A stretch of DNA of 64,000 bases from Hymenobacter sp. BT188 (GTDB taxonomy: Bacteria > Bacteroidota > Bacteroidia > Cytophagales > Hymenobacteraceae), in assembly GCF_014333585.1 (NCBI RefSeq), contig NZ_JACSCW010000003.1:434001-498000 (forward strand), given 5' to 3'. Under the pieces are notes generated by a model. It worked only from the letters and a program-made list of their open reading frames with translations. It did no database searches and was not told the DNA's origin. The first letter of the stretch is position 1; each line of letters starts with the position of its first letter. The translations under genes and the position numbers were made by a program. Positions 1 through 8,430 of this stretch are shown here, one piece after another.

Positions 1-703
1 TTGATTGGCGCACGTCAAAAGGGGTAATATTTACTGTAATCTCCTGCACTGCGTCCAATGAGATAGGGTTACCGCCAGCAGGCAGGTTGCCACCTATACC
101 GAAGTTGTTGTTGAAGTCAGAACCGTCGATAGTAATGTTATTCTGACGATTGTTACCTCCACCAATAGAAGGGCCTTGCGCAGTCGTACCAGTAGATGCC
201 TGAGGTGTAAGACGAGTGAAATCATTTAGGCTGCGGCTAATAGTAGGCAGACGCTCAATTTCTTGGGTGCTTACGTTGGTGGTAGAACCAGCTCGGCCAG
301 CGCTTAGTACAGAACGGGAATCTTCGCCTGTAACAACTACATTACCTAACTGAGTAGTGGCTTCACTGAGGTTTACGTCTAAACGCAACACCTGACCCAG
401 AGTCAATGTAATGTTCTCCCGTACAGCTTCTTGATAGCCAATAAACGTGACGCGCACGTTGTAAGGACCACCTACACGCATATTCTGTAGGTTGAAGCGT
501 CCTTCAGCGTTAGTAGGAGCTACATACTGCGTGTTGGTCGGAATATGAACGGCAATAACTGTAGCTCCAGGTAATCCAGCACCAGTCTGATCGGTAATAA
601 TACCAGTCATGGCTGATGTAGTAGTGCCCTGTGCCCATCCCAGCCGCGCCGTACAGACGCTAAGCAGAAACAACAGCAAGTAGCGTAAACGTAACTGTTT
701 CAT
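1..703 (-). CDS. TonB-dependent receptor, Oar-like (5' part only, runs off the left edge)
   Basis: Translating the minus strand from an ATG at 703 gives about 234 residues without a stop, continuing past base 1. It begins with a Sec signal peptide (MKQLRLRYLLLFLLSV, cleavage near GWAQ). A carboxypeptidase-regulatory-like beta-sandwich follows at about residues 30-115 (TGIITDQTGAGLPGATVIA, then VGGPYNVRVTFIGYQE). A plug-like region comes next (NVVVTGEDSR, IERLPTISRSLNDFTRLTP, ITIDGSDFNNNFG, LDAVQEITVNITPFDVRQ). This order is typical of Oar-type outer-membrane receptors of Bacteroidota; the 22-strand barrel must lie outside the window. Substrate unknown. A TACTTTTG box 47 bases upstream may be its promoter. 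Confidence 0.88.
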   Translation of the reverse strand, partial: MKQLRLRYLLLFLLSVCTARLGWAQGTTTSAMTGIITDQTGAGLPGATVIAVHIPTNTQYVAPTNAEGRFNLQNMRVGGPYNVRVTFIGYQEAVRENITLTLGQVLRLDVNLSEATTQLGNVVVTGEDSRSVLSAGRAGSTTNVSTQEIERLPTISRSLNDFTRLTPQASTGTTAQGPSIGGGNNRQNNITIDGSDFNNNFGIGGNLPAGGNPISLDAVQEITVNITPFDVRQS

Positions 704-749
704 AGAGAGAAAAAAAGGTGAAAAAAGAAGAAGCCAGACGACGGCGCTA

Positions 750-757
750 CAAAAGTA
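750..757 (-). promoter_or_regulatory. Possible -7 box (TACTTTTG) for the TonB receptor gene
   Basis: Read on the minus strand this is TACTTTTG, a match to the Bacteroidota TAnnTTTG box, 47 bases upstream of the receptor ATG. No TTG was found at the usual 19-21 base distance, so the call is weak. A second match, TACCTTTG, lies at 833-840 on the same strand. Confidence 0.35.
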
Positions 758-850
758 CTGATGACTTTGTAGCTATGCATTATCAAATCATTAACTATTC
801 TAACAAAAGTTAATGACCTCAATTTGCGGCCGCAAAGGTAGAAGGCGAAC

Positions 851-1519
851 TCACAATCTCGGTCGTACAGCCTTAATAAATCTACTGAGGTAGTAGTCGG
901 TATCCAAACTGTTCTCGGTGACTCCTAAAGAGCTGGAAGCGTGGATAAACTGCACGCTTTCGGCCGTGGCTTCTGTTACTAAGCCTACATGCGTAATGCG
1001 ATTGCTACCCGGTGAAGCACCAAAAAATACTAAATCACCTACCTGCAGTTCTTGAGAGCGAACCGGGGTACCCCATTCTGCCTGCTCATTAGAAGAACGC
1101 GGGATTTCTACGTTAATAGCACTAAACGAAGTGGCGAGAAGCCCTGAGCAATCCATGCCTAGGCGGGTCGTGCCACCCCATTTATAGGGAGTACCCTCGT
1201 AGGAGCGTGCTGTTTGAATAACAGTGGCTAACTCCCGGCTGATATTGGCAGGCAATGGCCGGCGAGCTCCACGTTTTGAAACTATCTTGGTTTTACCTCG
1301 TGATGATGCGTATTTGCCTTTTGTTTTAGAGCCTCCTTTGCGCCGTTCCGCCGCTTTAATGCGGGCCATTTCCCGGGCCGAATAATAGCGTCCGTTGCGG
1401 TAGTTTACTTTTTTTGCGCCACCGCAGCTAGCCAGCCACGCCAGTGTTATTAGTAGCAGCATAGCAATCAGACGGCTATACTGTCTCGAAACATGTACCT
1501 TCGTAGGGTGTTTCTGCAT
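851..1519 (-). CDS. NlpC/P60 (C40) cell-wall peptidase, lipoprotein
   Basis: A 222-residue predicted lipoprotein. The N-terminus has a hydrophobic stretch ending in a lipobox (LAWLASC, Cys about 32). A basic linker (about 35-95) precedes a C-terminal NlpC/P60 domain. The catalytic triad is visible: Cys in MDCSGLL (about 124), His in THVGLV (about 177) and His in FIHASSS (about 193). The family cleaves peptidoglycan stem peptides, usually gamma-D-Glu-mDAP bonds, in the periplasm. An upstream ATG at 1546 is open in frame. I chose the ATG at 1519 because a TATCTTTG promoter box (1524-1531) overlaps the longer reading and because the signal peptide is then near the N-terminus. It is divergent from the FAD oxidase gene. 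Confidence 0.9.
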   Translation of the reverse strand: MQKHPTKVHVSRQYSRLIAMLLLITLAWLASCGGAKKVNYRNGRYYSAREMARIKAAERRKGGSKTKGKYASSRGKTKIVSKRGARRPLPANISRELATVIQTARSYEGTPYKWGGTTRLGMDCSGLLATSFSAINVEIPRSSNEQAEWGTPVRSQELQVGDLVFFGASPGSNRITHVGLVTEATAESVQFIHASSSLGVTENSLDTDYYLSRFIKAVRPRL

Positions 1520-1523
1520 TGGC

Positions 1524-1557
1524 GCAAAGATACTCGAATCAGTCATTTGCTTTCAAA
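1524..1557 (-). promoter_or_regulatory. Promoter of the NlpC/P60 gene, nearly leaderless
   Basis: On the minus strand TTTG (1557-1554) is followed 22 bases later by TATCTTTG (1531-1524), a good Bacteroidota promoter. Only five bases separate the -7 box from the chosen ATG at 1519, so the transcript may start at or next to the start codon. If real, it rules out the upstream ATG at 1546. Confidence 0.6.
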
Positions 1558-1562
1558 TTTCG

Positions 1563-2984
1563 ATGAATTTTCAACCGCTCACCCCCGAATTGCTGGTGGC
1601 TTTTGAGGCCATCGTGGGCCCCACACACCTTTTCACGGCTAAACGCGCTGAAGCCGCTGCTACTGCTGATGCCTACGCCGACTATGGCCGCGACCACACG
1701 GAGGATCTGCATTTTGCTCCTGATGTGGTCTTACGTCCGGCTAACGCTGAAGAGATCAGCCAGATTGTTCGTTTGTGCCACCAGCACCACATTCCTGTCA
1801 CGCCACGCGGTGCAGGTACTGGATTGAGTGGGGGCGCCTTGCCGATACACCACGGCGTAGTGCTAAGCACGGAGCGGCTCAACAAAATCATTGAAATTGA
1901 CGAGCGCAACCTACAGGCTACTGTCGAGCCGGGTGTCATCAACCAAGTATTTCAGGAGGCAGTACAAGCAAAGGGCTTATTCTATCCGCCGGATCCGGCC
2001 AGTAAGGGTAGTTGCTTTCTGGGGGGCAATTTGAGTCAAAGCAGCGGCGGTCCGAAGGCCGTTAAGTATGGCGTAACCAAAGACTACGTGCTAAATTTGC
2101 AGGTGGTGCTGCCTACTGGTGACATTATCTGGACGGGGGCTAATGTTTTGAAAAACGCCACTGGCTATAACCTGACTCAGCTGATGGTGGGGTCGGAAGG
2201 GACGCTGGGCATTATCACGCGCGTCGTCTTTCGGCTGATTCCACACCCCAAGCAGGATATTGTGTTGCTCGTGCCTTTCCGCGACCAGACGCAGGCGGCG
2301 GCGGCGGTATCAGAAATATTTCGGGCTGGCATAGTGCCCTCCGGGATGGAGTTTATGGAGCGGGAGGCCATTGAGTGGTCGGCGCGCTACCTCAATATTC
2401 CGCTCAATTTGCCCCCCGACATTACCGCTCACTTACTTATTGAGTTGGATGGCAATGAGCTAGAACAGCTGTATAAAGACGCTGAGCTAGTGTATGGCGT
2501 GCTTGAGAAGTACGACATCGGCGAAATACTGCTCGCTGACACTGCCGCTCAGAAAGAGGAGTTGTGGAAAATACGTCGCAACGTGGGTAATGCCGTTCGC
2601 TACAACTCCGTGTATAAGGAGGAAGATACCGTGGTGCCCCGTGCCGAATTGCCGACCTTATTAAGAGGCGTCAAAGAAATTGGTCAGCGCTACGGATTTA
2701 CTTCCGTGTGTTACGGCCACGCCGGCGATGGCAATCTGCACGTAAACATCATTCGGGGCGACTTAGATGATACGATGTGGCACGAAGGACTGGCCGTGCC
2801 AATCCGTGAGATATTTCAGCTTTGTGTGAAGCTGGGAGGTACTATTTCCGGTGAGCACGGCATTGGGCTGGTGCAAAAACCATATATCGGCATTGCGCTA
2901 GGGGAAGCACAACTGAACCTGATGCGTGGCATCAAAAGCGTATTTGACCCGCACGGTATCATGAACCCTGGCAAGATTTTCTAA
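1563..2984 (+). CDS. FAD-binding oxidase, glycolate/D-lactate oxidase GlcD type
   Basis: 473 residues, the usual length for the GlcD / D-lactate dehydrogenase family (FAD_binding_4 plus FAD-oxidase C-terminal domain). The PCMH-type FAD domain occupies about residues 50-230, with PRGAGTGLSGGALP, GGNLSQSSGGPKAVKYG and LMVGSEGTLGIITR. The C-terminal domain has the histidine-rich CYGHAGDGNLHVNI (about 380) and GTISGEHGIGL (about 430), both characteristic of the family. It oxidises a 2-hydroxyacid such as glycolate or D-lactate to the 2-oxoacid; the substrate cannot be fixed from sequence. No GlcE or GlcF partner is adjacent. A strong bidirectional terminator follows 12 bases after the stop. Confidence 0.92.
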   Translation: MNFQPLTPELLVAFEAIVGPTHLFTAKRAEAAATADAYADYGRDHTEDLHFAPDVVLRPANAEEISQIVRLCHQHHIPVTPRGAGTGLSGGALPIHHGVVLSTERLNKIIEIDERNLQATVEPGVINQVFQEAVQAKGLFYPPDPASKGSCFLGGNLSQSSGGPKAVKYGVTKDYVLNLQVVLPTGDIIWTGANVLKNATGYNLTQLMVGSEGTLGIITRVVFRLIPHPKQDIVLLVPFRDQTQAAAAVSEIFRAGIVPSGMEFMEREAIEWSARYLNIPLNLPPDITAHLLIELDGNELEQLYKDAELVYGVLEKYDIGEILLADTAAQKEELWKIRRNVGNAVRYNSVYKEEDTVVPRAELPTLLRGVKEIGQRYGFTSVCYGHAGDGNLHVNIIRGDLDDTMWHEGLAVPIREIFQLCVKLGGTISGEHGIGLVQKPYIGIALGEAQLNLMRGIKSVFDPHGIMNPGKIF

Positions 2985-2995
2985 AGTACCCGCCA

Positions 2996-3032
2996 AAAAA
3001 AGCCCCCCAGAACGAATCTGGGGGGCTTTTTT
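2996..3032. terminator. Bidirectional rho-independent terminator with GCCCCCCAG stem
   Basis: A-tract plus GCCCCCCAGA, loop ACGAA, then TCTGGGGGGC plus T-tract. It serves the FAD oxidase gene (+) and the convergent ACBP gene (-). It is one of four near-identical terminators in the window. Confidence 0.93.
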
Positions 3033-3089
3033 AGTGAAGTTTTATTAAGGTAGCTAATTATCAAGCTCATCAGCTTGTAGCTCAAGGCT

Positions 3090-3590
3090 TTAAACAGGCT
3101 CTTGGTCGCCCTTTAGTTTGTCTTCGCCGCCATACGGAGCTCCAGCAGTAATATCACCGCGCAAGCCACCCGTAGAAACACCAGGGCCTGTGCCAGGCTG
3201 TTGGGAAGGAGTAGTATTCTCAGAGCTCACCTGCGAGCCGGCTGCTGGCTGACCTGCCCCCGTAGTAACAGAGTCTTGCTCGCCAATCGGTCCAGCTATT
3301 TTATTCACCTTGTCGATGTATTGACGTTTCGCATCGTCCTCGCTTACGCCTTTGAACTTGCTCCATGAGTCCCACTGAGCCTGCGACATTCCAGGCGTGC
3401 CGCTAGGATTATCGGGACTATCGTCGCCAACTACTTCACCTTTGGTATCGTGGTCGCCCTCGGTGGCTTGTTTATACAAGCCATAAAGCTCCGTCATATG
3501 TGGCGCGGCTTGGTCGCCGGGTAGATTATCTACGCGCGAGACGGCGGCTTCGAATTGTTGCTGTAAGTCCATTTGCTGCTGAAGGTTCAT
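3090..3590 (-). CDS. Acyl-CoA-binding protein (ACBP) with disordered tail
   Basis: 166 residues from the ATG at 3590. Residues about 5-100 match the ACBP fold: QQQFEAAVSRV, the hallmark ELYGLYKQATEGD, then QWDSWSKFKGVSEDDA and YIDKVNKIAG. Between the second and third helices is an insertion of about 15 residues rich in D, G, S and P, longer than in eukaryotic ACBPs. The last about 60 residues are low-complexity (G, S, T, Q, P). ACBPs bind long-chain acyl-CoA in the cytoplasm and buffer or carry it. The open frame extends upstream to 3683, but the ACBP domain starts directly after the MNLQQQMDLQQ start chosen here. Its role in this organism is unknown. Confidence 0.88.
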   Translation of the reverse strand: MNLQQQMDLQQQFEAAVSRVDNLPGDQAAPHMTELYGLYKQATEGDHDTKGEVVGDDSPDNPSGTPGMSQAQWDSWSKFKGVSEDDAKRQYIDKVNKIAGPIGEQDSVTTGAGQPAAGSQVSSENTTPSQQPGTGPGVSTGGLRGDITAGAPYGGEDKLKGDQEPV

Positions 3591-3675
3591 GGCAAAAATG
3601 AGTGGGAAAAAGCAGTAAGCTAAGCTGTGTACTACCGTGGCACGGCTTTGGTTGCAGATGCTTGCGGCTACTTTT

Positions 3676-3707
3676 TTGGGCACACGTCTTTATAGTTTGT
3701 ACTTTTG
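3676..3707 (+). promoter_or_regulatory. Promoter of asnB (TTG-N21-TACTTTTG)
   Basis: TTG at 3676-3678 and TACTTTTG at 3700-3707 fit the Bacteroidota -33/-7 consensus. The -7 box ends 10 bases before the asnB ATG at 3718, giving a very short leader. It may be the first promoter of the polysaccharide locus. Confidence 0.72.
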
Positions 3708-3717
3708 CCCGCCAATT

Positions 3718-5625
3718 ATGTGTGGAATTACTGGAATATTCGCTTTCTCTGACGCTGGTCGCAATTCGCTTGCCGCATTGCCTGCTTCAACCGACGCCAT
3801 TATCAGCCGTGGGCCTGATTCTCAAGGGCATTATGTGTACGACAACGTAGGCCTCGGCTTTCGTCGCCTGGCTATTCTTGACCTTTCCTGCGACGGCAAC
3901 CAACCGATGACCGATGAGTCGGGGCGGTACACGATTGTCTTCAATGGTGAGATATTCAACTTTCGCGAGCTACGGCAACGCCTTGTCCGCAAGGGACATC
4001 AGTTTCATTCCCAAACTGATACTGAGGTTATTCTACGACTTTACATAACTGAAGGTCGCAATTGTTTGAAAAAGCTCAACGGCTTTTTCGCCCTGGCTAT
4101 TTACGATAAAGAGGAGGACTCGCTGTTCATCGCTCGCGACCGAATGGGGGTGAAGCCCTTACTGGTCTACCGTGACGAGGACAAGCTATTCTTTGCCTCC
4201 GAAATGAAGTCGTTGCTGGCTTTAGGAGTGCCTCGCAAGATGGATTATGTAGCCTTGAGTCACTATCTACAGCTCAACTACATTCCTGGACCTGCCACCA
4301 TTTTCAAGGGAGTTAAGAAATTACTCCCCGGCCATTATTTGTATGTCAAAGGCCAGAAGGTAGTCGGCAAAGCGTGGTATCGTATTCCCTACGATGCTAA
4401 AAAGACGCAAAAGAATAAGCTCAGCTACGAGCAACAGCAAAAGAAACTGCTCGAATTAATGGATGACGCCGTGGCGCGGCGCCTGGTTGCCGATGTTCCA
4501 TTGGGCTCATTCCTGAGCGGTGGCATCGATTCTTCGGCTATTACTGCCCTCGCCGCCCGTCATACTCCTCACCTGAACACCTTTAGTATAGGCTTTCGGG
4601 ACGAGCCCTTTTTCGATGAGACGAAATATGCTAATCTGGTAGCCAAAATGCACCAGACGAATCATACAGTCTTTTCTCTGACAAATCAGGACCTGTACGA
4701 TCACATTTTTGATGTGCTGGAATATATAGATGAGCCCTTCGCCGATTCATCAGCGTTGGCTGTATACATTCTGAGCAAGCGCACGCGCGAAAAAGTAACC
4801 GTTGCGCTATCTGGCGATGGTGCTGATGAGCTGTTTGCTGGCTACAACAAGCACATGGGAGAGTTTCAGATACGGCAAGGCGGCTTCAAAGCCGAAGCTG
4901 TGGCTGGTCTCGACTTCCTGTGGGATATTTTGCCTAAGTCGCGTAATTCGTTTTTTGGCAATCGTATTCGCCAGTTTCAACGGTTTTCCCGTGGTATGCT
5001 CAGCGGCCCGAAAGACCGTTACTGGGACTGGGCTTCTTTCGTAAGCGAGCGTGACGCCCGCAACTTGCTGAGCCTAGCCTCCCGGCGTAAAGTAGGTAAG
5101 AAGCTGGCCGAAAAGCGCCGGCGCGACATCTTGCAGCACTTGCATGCAGATGGCGACCTGAACGAAGTGCTGCTCACCGACATGAACCTGGTGCTTCCCA
5201 ACGACATGCTCACTAAAGTGGACATGATGAGCATGGCGAACTCCTTGGAAGTGCGGACGCCGTTTCTGGATTATAACGTCGTCAATTTTGCTTTCTCGTT
5301 ACCAGTAGAAAGTAAAATCAATGCGAATATGAAAAAGCGCATTGTCCAGGATGCATTCCGTCCTATGCTGCCGGAAGAGCTGTATAAGCGTCCAAAGCAT
5401 GGTTTTGAGGTCCCGTTGCTCAAATGGTTTCGCAACGAATTGCGCCCCTTAATTACCGATGATCTACTTTCTGACGATTTTATTGAATCCCAAGGCGTTT
5501 TTGACGTAGAAGCCGTGCGGGCGCTTAAGGCACAACTGTTTTCCAATAACCCTGGCGATATTCATGCTCGTATCTGGGCCCTCATCGTTTTCCAGCATTG
5601 GTGGAAAAAATGGATGATGGGCTAA
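3718..5625 (+). CDS. asnB: Asparagine synthase (glutamine-hydrolysing), class II
   Basis: 635 residues. The frame is open from further upstream, but the ATG at 3718 gives MCGITGIF, whose Cys2 is the obligatory N-terminal nucleophile of class II glutamine amidotransferases; the promoter just upstream supports this start. The glutaminase domain covers about 1-210 (RGPDSQG, FNGEIFN). The synthetase domain carries the ATP-pyrophosphatase loop FLSGGIDSS (about 265). The family makes Asn from Asp, Gln and ATP in the cytoplasm. Paralogues in O-antigen and capsule clusters are thought to amidate sugar carboxylates such as uronic acids. The directly following ugd and UXS genes, which make and use UDP-glucuronate, make that plausible here, but a housekeeping role is equally possible. 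Confidence 0.93.
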   Translation: MCGITGIFAFSDAGRNSLAALPASTDAIISRGPDSQGHYVYDNVGLGFRRLAILDLSCDGNQPMTDESGRYTIVFNGEIFNFRELRQRLVRKGHQFHSQTDTEVILRLYITEGRNCLKKLNGFFALAIYDKEEDSLFIARDRMGVKPLLVYRDEDKLFFASEMKSLLALGVPRKMDYVALSHYLQLNYIPGPATIFKGVKKLLPGHYLYVKGQKVVGKAWYRIPYDAKKTQKNKLSYEQQQKKLLELMDDAVARRLVADVPLGSFLSGGIDSSAITALAARHTPHLNTFSIGFRDEPFFDETKYANLVAKMHQTNHTVFSLTNQDLYDHIFDVLEYIDEPFADSSALAVYILSKRTREKVTVALSGDGADELFAGYNKHMGEFQIRQGGFKAEAVAGLDFLWDILPKSRNSFFGNRIRQFQRFSRGMLSGPKDRYWDWASFVSERDARNLLSLASRRKVGKKLAEKRRRDILQHLHADGDLNEVLLTDMNLVLPNDMLTKVDMMSMANSLEVRTPFLDYNVVNFAFSLPVESKINANMKKRIVQDAFRPMLPEELYKRPKHGFEVPLLKWFRNELRPLITDDLLSDDFIESQGVFDVEAVRALKAQLFSNNPGDIHARIWALIVFQHWWKKWMMG

Positions 5626-5686
5626 TTTGCCCCCCAGTAACAATTTAAAACATAAACTCAGTAGTTTCTTACGCTTTCAATAGACT

Positions 5687-7033
5687 ATGAAAATCGCAGT
5701 AGTAGGCACCGGTTACGTTGGTCTGGTTACAGGCACATGCTTCGCCGAAGTTGGTATTGATGTAACCTGCATTGATATCGACCAGAAAAAGATCGATAAC
5801 CTCAAGCAAGGTATTTTACCCATTTACGAGCCTGGCTTGGAAGAAATGGTGTCGCGAAACGTAGAGAAGGGTCGCCTGCACTTTTCCACTAGTCTTGCTG
5901 AAAGCATTCACGATGCTGACGTGGCTTTTATTGCGGTAGGAACGCCCCCCGGCGAAGATGGCTCAGCTGACCTGAAGTATGTGCTGGCGGTAGCTCGTGG
6001 TATTGGCGAGCACATGAACAGCTATGGTGTTATCGTCACTAAAAGCACCGTGCCCGTAGGTACGGCTGCAAAAGTGCGTGCCGAGATCGAAAAAGCTCTT
6101 GAGAAGCGCGGTGAGAACATCGACTTTGACGTTGCGTCCAACCCTGAGTTCCTGAAGGAAGGTGCCGCCATTGATGACTTCCTCAAGCCAGATCGTATTG
6201 TAGTTGGCGTGGCATCAGAGCGTGCCGAAGAGGTAATGACCAAACTGTATAAGCCTTTCCTGCTTAATGGTCATCCTATTATCTTCATGGATATCCCTTC
6301 GGCTGAGATGACGAAATACGCAGCTAACTCTATGCTAGCGACCAAAATTTCGTTTATGAACGATATCGCCAACCTATGTGAGATAATGGGTGCTGATGTG
6401 AATAAAGTTCGCCAAGGCATTGGCTCTGACGCTCGCATCGGTACTAAGTTTATCTATCCTGGTATAGGCTACGGCGGCTCCTGCTTTCCCAAAGATGTAA
6501 AAGCACTTATCAAAACGGCCGCCGAAAATGGCTATGATATGCAGGTGCTCAAAGCAGTGGAAAATGTAAATGAGGCGCAGAAGTCTGTGCTGTTCGACAA
6601 AGTGAATAAGCACTTCGGCAGCGATCTGCAGGGCAAGAAGATGGCCATTTGGGGCCTTTCTTTTAAGCCTAAGACTGATGATATGCGTGAGGCTCCCTCT
6701 TTAGTTATTATTGAGCGCTTACTGGAGGCTGGTTGCACCGTATCGGCTTACGACCCGGTTGCTATCAAGGAAGCTAAGCACACGTTGGGCGACCGGATCA
6801 CTTATGCCAAGGATCAGTTTGAGGCCCTAATTGATGCTGATGCATTACTTATCGTAACGGAGTGGCCTGAATTCCGCTCACCTAACTTTGAAGTTCTGGG
6901 CCGCTTGATGAAGCAAAAAGCCATATTCGATGGTCGTAACATCTACGATTCGAAAGAGCTAAGCGAAGTAGGCTTCACTTACCATTGCATCGGTATTCGG
7001 GCCAACCACAAGGAACCAGTGGTTCAGGCTTAA
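5687..7033 (+). CDS. ugd: UDP-glucose 6-dehydrogenase
   Basis: 448 residues, normal for the UDP-glucose/GDP-mannose dehydrogenase family. The N-terminal Rossmann motif is GTGYVG (7-12). The central domain has NPEFLKEG and the catalytic cysteine in GYGGSCFPKD (about 264). The C-terminal domain has the second Rossmann-like IWGLSFKPKTDDMREAPS. It oxidises UDP-glucose to UDP-glucuronate with two NAD+ in the cytoplasm. It lies 61 bases after asnB and 44 before the UDP-glucuronate decarboxylase gene, which would use its product, so the three are probably cotranscribed. Confidence 0.96.
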   Translation: MKIAVVGTGYVGLVTGTCFAEVGIDVTCIDIDQKKIDNLKQGILPIYEPGLEEMVSRNVEKGRLHFSTSLAESIHDADVAFIAVGTPPGEDGSADLKYVLAVARGIGEHMNSYGVIVTKSTVPVGTAAKVRAEIEKALEKRGENIDFDVASNPEFLKEGAAIDDFLKPDRIVVGVASERAEEVMTKLYKPFLLNGHPIIFMDIPSAEMTKYAANSMLATKISFMNDIANLCEIMGADVNKVRQGIGSDARIGTKFIYPGIGYGGSCFPKDVKALIKTAAENGYDMQVLKAVENVNEAQKSVLFDKVNKHFGSDLQGKKMAIWGLSFKPKTDDMREAPSLVIIERLLEAGCTVSAYDPVAIKEAKHTLGDRITYAKDQFEALIDADALLIVTEWPEFRSPNFEVLGRLMKQKAIFDGRNIYDSKELSEVGFTYHCIGIRANHKEPVVQA

Positions 7034-7077
7034 TACCCATCAAAACACATTCTTAAGCACTTTATTATTTAGCACGT

Positions 7078-8019
7078 ATGTCCGATAAGAAACGCATACT
7101 CATTACCGGTGGTGCCGGTTTCCTAGGTTCTCACCTTTGCGACCGGTTTCTGGCCGAAGGTTACCACGTTATCGCCATGGATAATCTCATCACTGGTGAC
7201 TTATCCAATATCGAGCATTTGTTCGGGCAGGAAGCTTTCGAGTTTCATCATCACGATGTGTCCAAGTATGTGTTTGTGCCAGGCAAGCTGGATTACATTC
7301 TGCACTTCGCCTCGCCTGCCTCACCTATCGATTATCTCAAGATTCCTATCCAAACCCTAAAGGTTGGATCATTGGGGACACATAATCTCTTAGGATTGGC
7401 ACGTGTTAAAAATGCACGCATCCTGATTGCCAGCACATCCGAAGTGTATGGTGATCCAGAGGTGCATCCGCAAGTAGAGGAGTACTTCGGCAACGTAAAC
7501 CCCGTTGGCCCGCGTGGTTGCTACGATGAAGCCAAGCGTTTCCAGGAAGCTATTACCATGGCTTACCATACTCATCATGGTTTGGAGACGCGTATTATTC
7601 GCATCTTCAATACCTATGGACCGCGTATGAGACTCAATGATGGCCGCGTACTGCCAGCGTTCCTCTCGCAAGCGCTAAGAGGCGAGAACCTGACTGTTTT
7701 TGGCGATGGCTCGCAGACGCGTTCTTTCTGCTACGTCGATGATTTGGTAGAAGGCATTTATCGCTTGCTGCTTTCTGATTATCCCTTGCCCGTAAATATT
7801 GGCAACCCATCAGAGATTACGATTAAGGAGTTTGGGGAAGAAATTGCAAAGTTGACTGGTGTAGAGTTTAAGCCTACCTACCAAGCCTTACCCGAAAATG
7901 ATCCTATGAAGCGAAAGCCTGACATTACAAAAGCAAAAGAGATATTAGGCTGGGAACCCAAAATAGATAGAGCAGAGGGTTTGCGTCGGACGCTGGAGTA
8001 TTTCAAAGACAAGGTTTAG
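7078..8019 (+). CDS. uxs: UDP-glucuronate decarboxylase (UDP-xylose synthase)
   Basis: 313-residue extended SDR. NAD-binding motif [14 protein letters not shown] (about 9-22) and catalytic YDEAK (about 149-153), with the serine/threonine in [14 protein letters not shown]-like motif NTYGPRM and the C-terminal [10 protein letters not shown] match bacterial UXS closely. The reaction converts UDP-glucuronate to UDP-xylose and CO2, supplying xylose for the surface polysaccharide. It follows ugd and precedes an FdtA-like gene by six bases. A non-decarboxylating uronate epimerase is less likely, because the motifs fit UXS best. Confidence 0.92.
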   Translation: MSDKKRILITGGAGFLGSHLCDRFLAEGYHVIAMDNLITGDLSNIEHLFGQEAFEFHHHDVSKYVFVPGKLDYILHFASPASPIDYLKIPIQTLKVGSLGTHNLLGLARVKNARILIASTSEVYGDPEVHPQVEEYFGNVNPVGPRGCYDEAKRFQEAITMAYHTHHGLETRIIRIFNTYGPRMRLNDGRVLPAFLSQALRGENLTVFGDGSQTRSFCYVDDLVEGIYRLLLSDYPLPVNIGNPSEITIKEFGEEIAKLTGVEFKPTYQALPENDPMKRKPDITKAKEILGWEPKIDRAEGLRRTLEYFKDKV

Positions 8020-8025
8020 CTCTGG

Positions 8026-8430
8026 ATGACACAGCCTTATCTTATCGAATTTCCTAAGTTAGGCGATTCCAGTATTGGGTTTATATCTGTAACGGAGCAG
8101 CTAAAGAACATTCCTTTTGAAGTAAAGCGTACTTTCTGGACGTACTATACTCCAGAAAGTATTGTTCGGGGAAGGCATGCCCATTACCAAACAGAACAAG
8201 TGCTGGTAGCAGTAGCTGGGCGTATTATCGTTACAACCGAGATGCCTGATGGTACTACAAATGTACATCGGTTAGAGGATCCTCACATGGGGCTTTATGT
8301 TCCACCGCATGCCTGGCATACTATGCAGTATTCACATTCGGCTGTGCAAGTCGTTTTTGCCTCTCATGCCTATGACGAGCATGACTACATACGACAGTAC
8401 GATCAATTCAGGGAAATATGGAAAGCGTAA
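8026..8430 (+). CDS. WxcM/FdtA-like cupin, sugar 3,4-ketoisomerase family (copy 1)
   Basis: 134-residue single-domain cupin. Motifs of the WxcM/FdtA family: KRTFWTYYTP, RGRHAHYQTEQVLVAVAG (metal-free cupin histidines) and LYVPPHAWHTM, ending with YDEHDYIRQYDQF. FdtA converts dTDP-4-keto-6-deoxyglucose to the 3-keto isomer before transamination. It overlaps the following acetyltransferase gene by 13 bases, suggesting translational coupling. A paralogue lies at 13743, so one copy may have a different substrate (for example QdtA-like versus FdtA-like stereochemistry). Confidence 0.85.
   Translation: MTQPYLIEFPKLGDSSIGFISVTEQLKNIPFEVKRTFWTYYTPESIVRGRHAHYQTEQVLVAVAGRIIVTTEMPDGTTNVHRLEDPHMGLYVPPHAWHTMQYSHSAVQVVFASHAYDEHDYIRQYDQFREIWKA

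Noticed and set aside
2996..3032. The GCCCCCC inverted repeats as CRISPR or attachment sites
   Set aside because: No regular spacing, no spacers and no recombinase; they are followed by T-tracts and lie at gene ends, so they are terminators.
3637..3717. Longer N-terminus for AsnB
   Set aside because: It would bury the required N-terminal Cys2 nucleophile and would overlap the promoter.
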